A DNA stretch of 64,000 nucleotides, from positions 28,216-92,215 of the forward strand of contig NZ_JAJQXA010000019.1 of assembly GCF_021245985.1 (NCBI RefSeq), read 5' to 3'. Below are positions 42,996 through 51,581 of the stretch, one piece after another. Both the position numbers and the translations under genes were made by a program. The DNA is from Flavobacterium soyae. GTDB lineage: Bacteria; Bacteroidota; Bacteroidia; Flavobacteriales; Flavobacteriaceae. Within the stretch, counting starts at the first letter, position 1. Each line of letters starts with the position of its first letter. The notes under the pieces are model-generated. The model ran no database searches. It was not told the DNA's origin and worked only from the letters and a program-made list of their open reading frames with translations.

Positions 42996-44462
42996 ATGCG
43001 AGTATCAGTAGTCCGAAAAAATATAAAATTCACCCCAGATTCCAGAAGAGTTGTTGCCCGATATTTTATGAATGGTTATGAGCGAACCCAGCAAATGGTG
43101 CTTCGAATCATGACGCTGGATGAAAAACAGGTATCAGAAACCTTAGAGCAGACCCTTCGCGAATTTGCCAGACGCCACCGAAATATTTCGTCTATATTTT
43201 TTAGGCACTGCGAAAAAATCAGACCTATAATAGAAGCTATGCAGGTAGATTACGAAGCGATGTCCCTTAATCGAAAAATGCTTATTGGTTCTTATTGTAC
43301 AATGGAATATGCGATAGAATCTGCGGCCATTTTTAATCCCTCAATTGTAGAAGATTTTGATCAGTCGGGTTTAGAGGCCGGCGAAAAACGTGTTATTATT
43401 TCTTTCCGTGCCACTGGTGAAGGTCATATTTCATCAATCGTTTTTAGAAGAGGAATTCTGGACAAAGACAACAACCTTCAAATAATGAAAATTGGGCATC
43501 ATATTGATAAGGCCGAAATTGAACACAAAACCTTATTCAACAAGGAACGCTTTTTAACAAAATTGATTGAAATGCATACGCAGGATAAGTATATCGATCA
43601 AATTATGCAGGATTTACCGAATGAATTTGAGTTTGCTATCCTTAAAAATTTACTGACTACGGCTTTAAGTGATCCGTCGATTCTTCAGGAAAGAAGAGTT
43701 GCACTGGAAGAAATACTCTGGTTAGCCAATTCTTTTTATGATTTACAATTCAAACACGATTCTGATATTACCGAACGTGTTATATTTCCGATATCCGATT
43801 CTGAAAGCCGCGGAATTGAAGACGCTCGTTTTGTCCGTTTTGTTGATGATGACAATTCCGTTCGCGTTATGGCTACTTATACGGCCTATAACGGTCACGC
43901 CATTTTACCAAAACTAATTTCTACAGAAGATTTTTATTCTTTTAGAGTAATGCCTTTGCATGGAGAAGGGGCTCAAAATAAAAACCTTGCCTTGTTTCCA
44001 AGAAAGATAAAAGGAAAGTATGCCATGCTTGCCCGAATCGACGGCGTAAACAATTACATTATGTATTCGAACCGGGCTACACAATGGAACGCTCCTGTTT
44101 TATTACAGCAGCCTCGTTACACCTGGGAACTTACCCAAATAGGAAATTGCGGTTCACCGCTTTGGACAGAAGAAGGCTGGCTGGTCATTACGCACGGTGT
44201 CGGCACAATGCGTCGTTATTGTATAGGTGCATCGCTTTTTGATCTTGACGATCCGTCAAAAGAAATTGGAAGACTCAGTGAGCCTTTACTTTCTCCGCTA
44301 GAAGATGAACGAGAAGGTTATGTTCCTAATGTTGTGTATTCCTGCGGATCCATTATTCACAACAATAGTTTGATATTACCTTATGCCGTATCTGATTATT
44401 CGTCTACTTATGGTGTGGTAGATATGGTTGAACTGTTAGATGCTTTAAAGAAAAGTAAATAA
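42996..44462 (+). CDS. Glycoside hydrolase family 130 protein
   Basis: 488 residues with no signal peptide. The five-blade propeller domain of GH130 occupies the C-terminal 300 residues, with SRGIEDARFVRF, MLARIDGVNNYIMYSN, GNCGSPLWTEEGWLVITHGVG and CIGASLFDLDDPSKEIGRL. An N-terminal helical extension of about 190 residues (from RRVVARYFMNGYERTQQM) is typical of the longer subgroup. Activity is either phosphorolysis or hydrolysis of beta-mannosyl bonds. No uptake genes lie beside it, so the natural substrate is unclear. Confidence 0.87.
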   Translation: MRVSVVRKNIKFTPDSRRVVARYFMNGYERTQQMVLRIMTLDEKQVSETLEQTLREFARRHRNISSIFFRHCEKIRPIIEAMQVDYEAMSLNRKMLIGSYCTMEYAIESAAIFNPSIVEDFDQSGLEAGEKRVIISFRATGEGHISSIVFRRGILDKDNNLQIMKIGHHIDKAEIEHKTLFNKERFLTKLIEMHTQDKYIDQIMQDLPNEFEFAILKNLLTTALSDPSILQERRVALEEILWLANSFYDLQFKHDSDITERVIFPISDSESRGIEDARFVRFVDDDNSVRVMATYTAYNGHAILPKLISTEDFYSFRVMPLHGEGAQNKNLALFPRKIKGKYAMLARIDGVNNYIMYSNRATQWNAPVLLQQPRYTWELTQIGNCGSPLWTEEGWLVITHGVGTMRRYCIGASLFDLDDPSKEIGRLSEPLLSPLEDEREGYVPNVVYSCGSIIHNNSLILPYAVSDYSSTYGVVDMVELLDALKKSK

Positions 44463-44474
44463 GATAATTTTATT

Positions 44475-44526
44475 AAACCTTCGTGAATTTCTGTGCCAAA
44501 ACTCTGTGCATCTTTGTGGAAGCATC
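44475..44526 (+). repeat. 52-bp direct repeat, left copy, flanking the retron
   Basis: It begins AAACCTTCGTGAATTTCTG and ends GGAAGCATC. The partner at 46888-46939 differs at about five positions. The copies lie in the same orientation on either side of the retron cassette. Confidence 0.8.
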
Positions 44527-44817
44527 TTCGTTATTTTTTTAAATCCGGTATTTTCTTCGTACTCTTTCGTGTACCATTTTTTGACCTTTTTTAGTCTTTG
44601 GAATGAAATTTTATCATTTCAAAATTGGGAATTTGGTATGGAGAAGGGTTAAAAATTAGTGTTCTAAATTGTATCAAAATTGTTTTAACATACTTCAAAT
44701 GATTTTTATATTTTTTTAATTGTTTTATACTAAAATCAGGTATTTATACTTAGTTATAGTTTTAGCAAAATAACTCATTTTTGTTCTTTCTTTAAAACAA
44801 TTAAGTAAGATTATAAA
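44527..44817 (+). promoter_or_regulatory. AT-rich leader region of the retron cassette
   Basis: The 355-base gap upstream of the DUF3800 gene contains the left direct repeat and then about 290 AT-rich bases with no gene. Possible hairpins are GAAATTTTATCATTTC near 44614 and AGTTAT / ATAACT near 44752-44775 (the latter encloses TTTTAGC). A CATTTTTG box near 44777 resembles the -7 element. The promoter of the cassette must lie here, but its exact site is not decided. Confidence 0.35.
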
Positions 44818-45552
44818 GTGGAAGCAACACAAAAATGTAATTATTTTTATATTGATGAGTCTGGAAGTATTAGTAATAATTCTAGTATTTTCATTCATGG
44901 TTGTATTAAAACTGATTCACCACAAACAATTACTGAATCATTACTCAAACTAAAAGATGAAATAAAGAACTCATTATATTATGATGATTTTAAAGAAAAG
45001 ATTATTAAACAAGGTTTCCATGCCACCGAAAACAATTTAGACATGAGAGCCGATTTTTATAAGCTATTACCATTGTTAGATTATAGAGCATATTTTGTAA
45101 TAACAAATAAAGACACTGAATATTTTAAAAACAAAATGAAAAATATGGATGAGTCGGAATATTTCGCTCATTCTTTAAAAAAATTAATTACAGATCGAGT
45201 TGTTGCTAATAAAAATGATAAAAATATTTTCTATTTTGAAACTATACAATTAACTAAAAAAACGCTTAAACAAAATTTGGATGCTATCTTTAGTCAATTA
45301 AATACTAAATATAACTGTGAATTTTACATTGTTGGTAAAGAAGAAGAAAATTTAGCAATAGTTGATTATCTAAATTTTATTTTTTATCATTTATTTGTAG
45401 ATGATAAACCAATGCAGAGAATGAAACAAAATTTTAATTTGGTTTCACCAAAAATTGCATTAGTATATTTTATTCATAATAAATTATTCTTTAGCAGAAG
45501 GAAGCCAAAACAATTTGAGGTGTCATTAAAAAATCTTTATGATAATTACTAG
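44818..45552 (+). CDS. DUF3800 protein, probable retron effector
   Basis: 244 residues with a GTG start. DUF3800 is recognised from the N-terminal FYIDESGSISN (Asp13, Glu14), the FHATENN segment (His68) and the late NLAIVDYLNFIFYH (Asp183). The family has an RNase-H-like fold with an acidic active site, so nuclease action is plausible but not shown here. It lies 96 nt before a retron-type reverse transcriptase on the same strand, both very AT-rich. Its stop codon overlaps the start of the candidate retron RNA. An effector toxin or nuclease of the retron is inferred. Confidence 0.75.
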   Translation: MEATQKCNYFYIDESGSISNNSSIFIHGCIKTDSPQTITESLLKLKDEIKNSLYYDDFKEKIIKQGFHATENNLDMRADFYKLLPLLDYRAYFVITNKDTEYFKNKMKNMDESEYFAHSLKKLITDRVVANKNDKNIFYFETIQLTKKTLKQNLDAIFSQLNTKYNCEFYIVGKEEENLAIVDYLNFIFYHLFVDDKPMQRMKQNFNLVSPKIALVYFIHNKLFFSRRKPKQFEVSLKNLYDNY

Positions 45553-45632
45553 TGGGTTAGCCAGATAAATTCTGAATATGAATTCGTATTCGACAATATT
45601 GCATTACAATCTATCTTATTCTGGCGCCCACT
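45551..45632 (+). ncRNA. Candidate compact retron msr-msd RNA
   Basis: This 82-nt structure fills the gap between the DUF3800 and RT genes. AGTGGG (45551-45556) pairs perfectly with CCCACT (45627-45632), then TTAGC follows as after the a1 arm of known retrons, where the G primes reverse transcription. Inner options are a CAGA-TAAAT-TCTG hairpin (45562-45574), AATATG/CGTATT (45575-45590), ATTG/CAAT (45598-45610), or a longer GCCAGA/TCTGGC closing pair (45560-45565 with 45620-45625). A T-rich tail follows. It is shorter than most known retron RNAs, so it could instead be a simple terminator/leader structure. Confidence 0.45.
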
Positions 45633-45648
45633 TTTTATTCTTTTTATA

Positions 45649-46677
45649 ATGAAACACACAGAAATTGAAACTAGACAACAGTTAGCTAATTATTTAAGAT
45701 GCAACATTCACTTTCTTGAAAAAGCAATTAATAATGAATTTTTCATTAGAGATACTAAAATCTCTGAAGATGTTATACCTACAATTTCCATTCCCCCATC
45801 AGAAATCACTGTTTCCAAATACTATATAAAGAAAAAAGGTAAAAATGGAGGTTTTAGAATTGTCCATCATATTTGGACATATCAACTTGAGAATTCATTA
45901 AAAATTTTAAATAATTACCTAAATGAAATTTTTATTCCTTTCGATTTTATCCATGGCTTTGTAAAAGGAAAAAACATAAAAACTAATGCGGATACACATT
46001 TAGCTAAAAAAATTATTTTATCGGTAGATATCGAAAATTATTTTGAATCTATATCAAAAGAAATGATAATATTAGGACTATGTAAAATTGGTTTTAAGGA
46101 AGAAATAGCAGAATCTATTGCAAGTATAGTAACAATAAATGGTTTTTTACCCCAAGGATTTTGCACTAGTCCAACAATTGCAAATATTGTAACTCACGAC
46201 TTAGACCAACAGTTAAAAAAAATATGCGGAACGAACATTCAATACACCCGATATGCGGATGATTTATATTTTTCATCGGATATCGAAAATATACCATTAT
46301 TGGAAATTACTAAAATAATTGAAATTTATGGTTTTATTCTTAACGAAAACAAAACAAAATGGATGAAAAGAGGTCAACTACAATATGTGACTGGCTTAAC
46401 AACATTTGATTCAAATACTTCTAGAATATCTAAGAAAAGAAAAAAAAATATTAGACTTGAAATTTACTATTTAACAAAATTTGGATTTAGGAAACATATT
46501 AAAAATAAATTAATAAAATCTGGAGAAAACATAAATGCTGAAGATTTTGAGTATAAACTTATAGATGAAATTGATAAAACTAGAAATAATCTTTTTGGAT
46601 GGTTACATTTCATAAAATCTATCGAGCCAGAATTTTCTGCAAAATATTATTCAAGATTAAAAAAGGCCAAACGTTGA
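45649..46677 (+). CDS. Retron-type reverse transcriptase
   Basis: 342 residues. All retron hallmarks are visible: NAxxH (Asn113-His117, NADTH), catalytic Asp127 in ILSVDIENYFESI, LPQGFCTSPTIANI (motif B), YADD (Tyr202-Asp205 in YTRYADDLYF) and VTG (Val247-Gly249 in QYVTGLTTF). There is no maturase, endonuclease or fused domain, so it is not a group II intron. Hand-counted 60-base samples at 45655-45714 and 45900-45959 contain about 28% and 20% G+C, far below the neighbouring GH130 gene. It should copy a dedicated RNA into msDNA. The only accessory gene on the strand is DUF3800. Confidence 0.9.
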   Translation: MKHTEIETRQQLANYLRCNIHFLEKAINNEFFIRDTKISEDVIPTISIPPSEITVSKYYIKKKGKNGGFRIVHHIWTYQLENSLKILNNYLNEIFIPFDFIHGFVKGKNIKTNADTHLAKKIILSVDIENYFESISKEMIILGLCKIGFKEEIAESIASIVTINGFLPQGFCTSPTIANIVTHDLDQQLKKICGTNIQYTRYADDLYFSSDIENIPLLEITKIIEIYGFILNENKTKWMKRGQLQYVTGLTTFDSNTSRISKKRKKNIRLEIYYLTKFGFRKHIKNKLIKSGENINAEDFEYKLIDEIDKTRNNLFGWLHFIKSIEPEFSAKYYSRLKKAKR

Positions 46678-46733
46678 CAAGGCTTAACACAAATAAATAT
46701 TTTTTTCTTTGTAAATTTTAATTTTCTTACATC

Positions 46734-46808
46734 ATTCAAAAACCACGTTAAAATCTCAATCAAATAACAGTTTTTCCATATAAAAATATTATTTGTCAAA
46801 AGCAGTTT
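46734..46808 (+). repeat. 75-bp repeat, copy A, downstream of the retron
   Basis: It begins 56 nt after the RT stop (ATTCAAAAACCACGTTAAAA) and ends AAAAGCAGTTT. Copy B is at 49932-50008, same orientation, with few differences. In copy A the -7-like element is degenerate (ATTATTTG), and no gene starts after it. Confidence 0.85.
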
Positions 46809-46887
46809 CTCGTTCTATTCTCAACGGTTTAACCCCGAAGCTTTGGGACGCTGCTGCAAAATAATCGTTTCTACGAAACTTTTACAT

Positions 46888-46939
46888 AAACCTTCGTGAA
46901 TCTCTGTACCAAAACTCCGTGTATCTTTGTGGAATCATC
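46888..46939 (+). repeat. 52-bp direct repeat, right copy
   Basis: Partner of 44475-44526. It overlaps the stop codon of the minus-strand hydrolase gene by two bases, so the repeat is older than or was recruited into that gene's end. Confidence 0.8.
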
Positions 46940-47708
46940 AAATTTCAATTAAGGAGCTTTCTATAAATTCCGCCGCCTTATTTAAAACCAATGCAGAAGC
47001 TTGTTTATGTGGTGTGTGCCCAGCGGCTGAAATAATATATTTTTCAGATTTTCCGCTTACCAGATTTATAGTTTTATTGACCTGATCTAAAGTTCCATAT
47101 TCATCACTTTCACCCTGAATAAATAAAAGAGGCGAATCGATTTTTGGCAGTAAATATTCAATATTCCAATCCCTAAAATCATTACGAAGCCAGGTTTCTG
47201 TCCAGGCTTTAAAGATTGTTTCTGTTTTTTCACCGTGATATTTCTGAAGTCTTAAAGGCAGATTTGTAGTTTCATAAGCCTGAACAGCTTCCTGAATTCC
47301 CTCCAGCGTAATATCTTCAACAAAAATATGCGCAGCTTCGCAGATTAATGCCTTAACTCTGTTTTGATATTTACTGGCTGTAATTAATGCGATAGAACCT
47401 CCGTCGCTGTGCCCAAACAAAACAGCATTTTCTATTTTTAGGATTTCCAGTAAATCATTTAAAACATCGGCTTCTAATTCCAGATAATTTACGGGTCTGA
47501 TAAAAGTGCTCATTGAATCAGATTTCCCATACCCCAAGCGATCATAAATTAAAACATTACATTTAGAAATTTCGGCAAGCTGCTTTGGAAAATCTCTCCA
47601 GAGCTCGACACAGCCTAAAGAATCATGTAAAAAGACAATTACCGGTCGATTTTCAAAATTATTATGAAATTCAACATAAAGATTATTTCCGTTTATATCA
47701 ATCAACAT
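46938..47708 (-). CDS. Alpha/beta-fold hydrolase
   Basis: 256 residues, cytosolic. HDSLGCVELW is the oxyanion region, GHSDGGSIAL the nucleophile elbow with Ser, QGESDEYG the acid and AAGHTPH the catalytic His. The cap region (about 130-185) is short. Substrate unknown. Its start overlaps the EamA transporter gene by 7 nt, so they are translated together. The stop overlaps one copy of the 52-bp repeat. Confidence 0.9.
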   Translation of the reverse strand: MLIDINGNNLYVEFHNNFENRPVIVFLHDSLGCVELWRDFPKQLAEISKCNVLIYDRLGYGKSDSMSTFIRPVNYLELEADVLNDLLEILKIENAVLFGHSDGGSIALITASKYQNRVKALICEAAHIFVEDITLEGIQEAVQAYETTNLPLRLQKYHGEKTETIFKAWTETWLRNDFRDWNIEYLLPKIDSPLLFIQGESDEYGTLDQVNKTINLVSGKSEKYIISAAGHTPHKQASALVLNKAAEFIESSLIEI

Positions 47709-48604
47709 GCGACAGTTTGTTTTTGAATTGCTTTTTCTTTTTTAGCTTTAGAAATATTCAGGTACATAATTGCACCAAGCATTATTGCAATACCAATGAT
47801 TTGCATAAAGGATACTTTTTCGCCCAAAATAATATATGCACAAAAAACGGCAGCCGGCAGTTCTAAAGTTAATAATACAGAACTTAATCCGGCACCAATT
47901 TTTGGCATTCCGACTGTAAAACAAACTGGCGGAATTACAGTTCCAAAAACTGCTAAAAAAGTTCCCCATTGCAATAACCCGAAATCTAAATGTGTACTTG
48001 TCGTAATTGACTCAAAATTGATGAAAAAAATAATCATTGCCGAACCGCTTGTCATTAGGGCACTTTTCTCAAACATAGGCGTTTCTTTGCCAATTTTGCT
48101 GGTAAAAACAATGTAAAGTGTGTAAAGTACAGCCGATAATAAGCTCAGTAAAACTCCTGTAATCGAAATATTCAAACTCTTTAAATCCATAAGATTGCCA
48201 GCCAAAACAGTTCCCAGAATTATAAAAACTGCTGAAAAAATTTCAACTGCACTAGGCTTCTTTTTAAAGAATATCCACTCAATTAAAATACTAAGCCAGG
48301 TAATCTGCATTAATAAAACTATTGCTAAAGATGCAGGAATATAGGCTACTGAAAGATAATATGTATAAGCTGAAGATCCCATTGAAGTTCCGGCTAAAAG
48401 TAATTTCCAGTTTAACTGCAGCTTTTGTCCATTTTTTATTTTTCTAAAAAATACAATTGTCCATAAAATTAATGTTCCGAAAAAAGCTTGCGCCAATGTT
48501 ATTTCTTCGGGTGTATAACCTTGTCCGTAGGCAATTTTGGCAAAAGAAGAAAGCATTCCAAAACTTAATGCTCCCAATGCTACGATGATAATATATTTAT
48601 TCAT
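47702..48604 (-). CDS. EamA/DMT-family transporter
   Basis: 300 residues from the ATG at 48604; a TTG start at 48637 would overlap the TACTTTTG promoter box (48635-48642 on the minus strand). Ten membrane helices form two EamA halves (LGALSFGMLSSFAKIAYGQGYTPEEITLAQAFFGTL, then the second half from SITGVLLSLLSAVLYTLYI). Members export amino acids or metabolites. The lrp-like regulator gene that is divergent here is a likely controller. Confidence 0.9.
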   Translation of the reverse strand: MNKYIIIVALGALSFGMLSSFAKIAYGQGYTPEEITLAQAFFGTLILWTIVFFRKIKNGQKLQLNWKLLLAGTSMGSSAYTYYLSVAYIPASLAIVLLMQITWLSILIEWIFFKKKPSAVEIFSAVFIILGTVLAGNLMDLKSLNISITGVLLSLLSAVLYTLYIVFTSKIGKETPMFEKSALMTSGSAMIIFFINFESITTSTHLDFGLLQWGTFLAVFGTVIPPVCFTVGMPKIGAGLSSVLLTLELPAAVFCAYIILGEKVSFMQIIGIAIMLGAIMYLNISKAKKEKAIQKQTVAC

Positions 48605-48634
48605 TTTTAAAAATAAAATTTTGTTTTGTCCATT

Positions 48635-48642
48635 CAAAAGTA
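48635..48642 (-). promoter_or_regulatory. -7 box TACTTTTG of the EamA/hydrolase operon
   Basis: Minus-strand TACTTTTG, about 30 nt upstream of the ATG at 48604; it fixes that start. Confidence 0.55.
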
Positions 48643-48765
48643 TTAATTACAGAACAATGATGTATATTTTACAAATAAATATGTATTTATTCCTTTAAAA
48701 CAATTTAAAATAAAAATTTTATCCTAAATTAGATTGTTTTTTATAATTTAACTGGAAAAAATCCG

Positions 48766-49224
48766 ATGCAAGAATTAAGCAGACAAGAAATTGAGTTACT
48801 TCGAATCCTTCAAAAAAATGCAAGATTTGACATTACTGACTTAACAGAAAAATTAAACATGTCCCGTACTTCTGTATACGACAGGATAAAAAAACTGGAA
48901 AATGAAGGTTACATAAAAGATTATGTTGCTATTGTTGATCCAAAGAAAGTAGGCTTAAACTTCACCGTAATTATCAATGTTTCATTAATCAGCCAGCGTT
49001 TAGAGTTCGTAGAAGAATTTTCCCGACAGGTTGCTGCCCTCGATGAAGTTGTGGAAGGATATGTAACGGGAGGTATTTTCGACTATATATTAAAAGTTGT
49101 GGTAAAAGACCCCGAGGCTTTCAATGTTTTTATTCAAAAACTTTCGACAATTCCGAATATTAGTAAAGTTCAGAGTTCTTTTGTAATGAGTTATATTAAA
49201 CAGTCTACAACTTTGCATTTTTAG
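48766..49224 (+). CDS. Lrp/AsnC-family transcriptional regulator
   Basis: 152 residues, standard length. The winged helix-turn-helix (about 1-60) has LLRILQKNARFDITDLTEKLNMSRTSVYDRIKKLENEGYIKDY. The RAM/AsnC ligand domain follows (about 68-150, with VEGYVTGGIFDYILKVVVKD). It probably senses an amino acid and regulates the divergent EamA transporter operon. Confidence 0.93.
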   Translation: MQELSRQEIELLRILQKNARFDITDLTEKLNMSRTSVYDRIKKLENEGYIKDYVAIVDPKKVGLNFTVIINVSLISQRLEFVEEFSRQVAALDEVVEGYVTGGIFDYILKVVVKDPEAFNVFIQKLSTIPNISKVQSSFVMSYIKQSTTLHF

Positions 49225-49253
49225 GCTTCAAAAAAACGAATAACCTTTTTGAT

Positions 49254-49862
49254 TTATAAACTAACTGAAACATCTTCTTTATTCAATCCTAAAATCTTAC
49301 CGTAAGCTGCAGCCGCTTTATGCACCTGCACAAACCAGTCTTCGGCAGCGTTATCATCGGCACCATCAGAAATGTATTTGAGACATAAAAACGGAATATT
49401 CTCTTTCATTGCAATCATCGCCAAAACATAGGCTTCCATATCTACAACATTATAGGCATCAGAACAATGTCCCATTTCAAAATTATCTCCAGTTCCGCAA
49501 ATCCCTTCTTTCAGTCCATCCATGTTCAAACCATATTCCAGAACAGGAGGCAGCCCGGATAATGGCGTTTCATATTGTGCATAACCTAATCCCTGAACAT
49601 CCATATCTCTTTGTACAAACTTAGTACAACAGATAACCTCTCCTTTTTGAAAAAAGCTGCTTCCCGCAGATCCTAAATTAATTATTAACGAAGGCTTTTT
49701 ATTCTGAATTGTTTTAGACAATTCATAAGCTGCATTAACTTTTCCAATTCCTGTAATCAATGTATTATAGCTTTTAAAAACGTCTGCCGCTTCAGATTCA
49801 AGAGCAAATGAGAATAATATATCGCCAATGGCAAAAGATTGGGTTTGATTAATTTGTATCAT
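49254..49862 (-). CDS. Nucleosidase (MTA/SAH nucleosidase superfamily)
   Basis: 202 residues. The phosphorylase superfamily motifs are present: TGIGKVNAA, LIINLGSAGS, DMEAYVLAMIA with the ribose-binding Glu, and ISDGADDNAAEDW with the catalytic Asp. The length is short compared with E. coli MtnN (about 230). Substrate could be methylthioadenosine, S-adenosylhomocysteine or futalosine-like. It is monocistronic. Confidence 0.85.
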   Translation of the reverse strand: MIQINQTQSFAIGDILFSFALESEAADVFKSYNTLITGIGKVNAAYELSKTIQNKKPSLIINLGSAGSSFFQKGEVICCTKFVQRDMDVQGLGYAQYETPLSGLPPVLEYGLNMDGLKEGICGTGDNFEMGHCSDAYNVVDMEAYVLAMIAMKENIPFLCLKYISDGADDNAAEDWFVQVHKAAAAYGKILGLNKEDVSVSL

Positions 49863-49931
49863 AAGTAATTCGGGTTTTCAGTCAGCAAAAATACGTTTAA
49901 AAAAGTTTTTTTGCTTAGCGTATTTCTTCTA

Positions 49932-50008
49932 ATTCAAAAAACCACGTTAAAATCCCAATCAAATAACAGTTTTTCCATATAAAAAAATATATTTGTCAAA
50001 AGCAGTTT
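49932..50008 (+). repeat. 75-bp repeat, copy B, carrying a promoter
   Basis: Near-identical to 46734-46808. TATATTTG at 49988-49995 within it is a good -7 element for the gene at 50034, 38 nt downstream. Confidence 0.8.
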
Positions 50009-50033
50009 TCCCAAAAACCGAAAAGACATTTGT

Positions 50034-50597
50034 ATGGATAATGAAAAATTTATTTTCTGCCTTGAAGGCGTACAGGACGTAGATGCCGTTATGACTACTG
50101 ATGTGGTTAAAAATCTGGAAGAAATTGCTATTGACCAGGGAATTGCAAGTATTTATAAAGCCTGCGATACAATTGAAGGTTTAGAAGAAAGCTTGAACAC
50201 ACTGCTTTATGACGATCATAATTTTAAGGATTATGAAATCATTTATCTTGTAATGCCGGGACAGGAAAACAACATCTGCCTTCATGATTATTACTACAGC
50301 CTCGAAGAAATAGCCGAGCTTTTTGAAGGAAAAATGAAAGGAAAAATTATTCATTTTGCCAATAAAAAAAGGCTCGACCTCAACGATGAAGAGGCACAAT
50401 ATTTTTTGGATATTACCGGTGCGCGGGCCATTTCGGGTTACGGAGCTGCTTACAATAAAATTGCCAGCTGCAGTACGATCGATAAAGTGTTTTTTAGCTT
50501 ATATCAGGAAAACGACGATCTTACCGAAGTTGTAGAAGATTTGTACCAAAAACATTATGCGCTTTGCAAATTACTAGATTTTAGATTGTATTATTAG
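50034..50597 (+). CDS. Uncharacterised protein (DUF6642-like)
   Basis: 187 residues, cytosolic, acidic. It opens with EKFIFCLEGVQDVDAVMTTDVV and has YLVMPGQENNICLHDYYYSLEEIAE and DITGARAISGYGAAY. I recall similar sequences under DUF6642, but that is from memory. The fold could be a CHAT-like or small alpha/beta domain; not decided. It begins 25 nt after copy B of the 75-bp repeat and is followed 2 nt later by an AraC-type regulator, forming an operon. Confidence 0.65.
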   Translation: MDNEKFIFCLEGVQDVDAVMTTDVVKNLEEIAIDQGIASIYKACDTIEGLEESLNTLLYDDHNFKDYEIIYLVMPGQENNICLHDYYYSLEEIAELFEGKMKGKIIHFANKKRLDLNDEEAQYFLDITGARAISGYGAAYNKIASCSTIDKVFFSLYQENDDLTEVVEDLYQKHYALCKLLDFRLYY

Positions 50598-50599
50598 GT

Positions 50600-51520
50600 A
50601 TGAAAGCAAAGACAGTTGAAAAAATAAAAACCTACGAGGCAAAGGGATTTCGGGAGAAATTTCTTGGTGAGGACAATCCTATTCATTTGCTTTTCAAATC
50701 AAATTCGGATCATTTTTTTTGTTTAAAAACAAACGAAATAATGCAATTGCAAATTCCTGTTCCTCCTTGTAAACACAGCTGCCATACTTTAGTATTTGTA
50801 GCATCTGGTTCGCATACTATGAAAATAGGTTATGAAGAATATTGTACTATTGCTAATGAAATTATCGTAGTTCCGGCTGATCAGGTTTTTTCAATAAAAA
50901 ATGTACAAAACACATATACTGGATATGTCTGTCAGTTTCACCCTGATATTTTAATTCGGAAATATGGAAGCCGCGAAATGCTGAACGAATTTGATTTTTT
51001 GAAAATTTCAGGAAATCCAAAAATTACTTTAGCACCAGAAGACGTTTCAAATATTATAGCTGTTTTAGACCGGCTGCAAAAAGAATATTCTGAAACGCCG
51101 ACTGCCAACCTGAATATTGTGCAGTCGTATTTGATTGCTTTGTTTTATGAAATGAACAAAAATTCGGTTAAGAATACTAAAAGCATCTCGGCCGCTGAGG
51201 TTATTACGAACAAGTTCAAAGAGTTGATTCATCAGCATATTAAAACCCATCATTTAGTTCATTATTATGCTTCAATGCTTAATGTTACACCAAATCATTT
51301 AAATAAATCTGTCCGGACAGTTACAGGAAAATCGGCCGCAAAATGGATTGACGAAACCATATTATTAGAGGCTAAATATCTGCTGTTTCAAACCTCACTT
51401 TCTGTAAGTGAAATTGCAATACAAGTGGGGCTCGATGACCAATCGTACTTTAGCCGTTTTTTTAAAAAACATGAAGGAATTAGTCCTATTCAATACCGAA
51501 AAATGATTGATAAATCCTAA
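50600..51520 (+). CDS. AraC-family transcriptional regulator
   Basis: 306 residues. A cupin-like N-terminal part (CKHSCHTLVFVASGSHTMKIGYEEYCTIANEIIVVPADQVFSIKNV) precedes a helical linker and the C-terminal AraC pair of helix-turn-helix motifs (YASMLNVTPNHLNKSVRTVTGKS and IAIQVGLDDQSYFSRFFKKHEGISPIQYRK). It is co-transcribed with the preceding unknown gene (2-nt gap). The effector is unknown. Confidence 0.92.
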   Translation: MKAKTVEKIKTYEAKGFREKFLGEDNPIHLLFKSNSDHFFCLKTNEIMQLQIPVPPCKHSCHTLVFVASGSHTMKIGYEEYCTIANEIIVVPADQVFSIKNVQNTYTGYVCQFHPDILIRKYGSREMLNEFDFLKISGNPKITLAPEDVSNIIAVLDRLQKEYSETPTANLNIVQSYLIALFYEMNKNSVKNTKSISAAEVITNKFKELIHQHIKTHHLVHYYASMLNVTPNHLNKSVRTVTGKSAAKWIDETILLEAKYLLFQTSLSVSEIAIQVGLDDQSYFSRFFKKHEGISPIQYRKMIDKS

Positions 51521-51581
51521 TTATTGATTATTGAATCCTAATAAATAGCAAGACTTTTTTCAGAAATTTGCATCTCAAAAA

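Noticed and set aside
45649..46677. Group II intron or DGR reverse transcriptase
   Set aside because: No maturase, HNH endonuclease, template repeat or variable repeat is near; NAxxH and VTG point to a retron.
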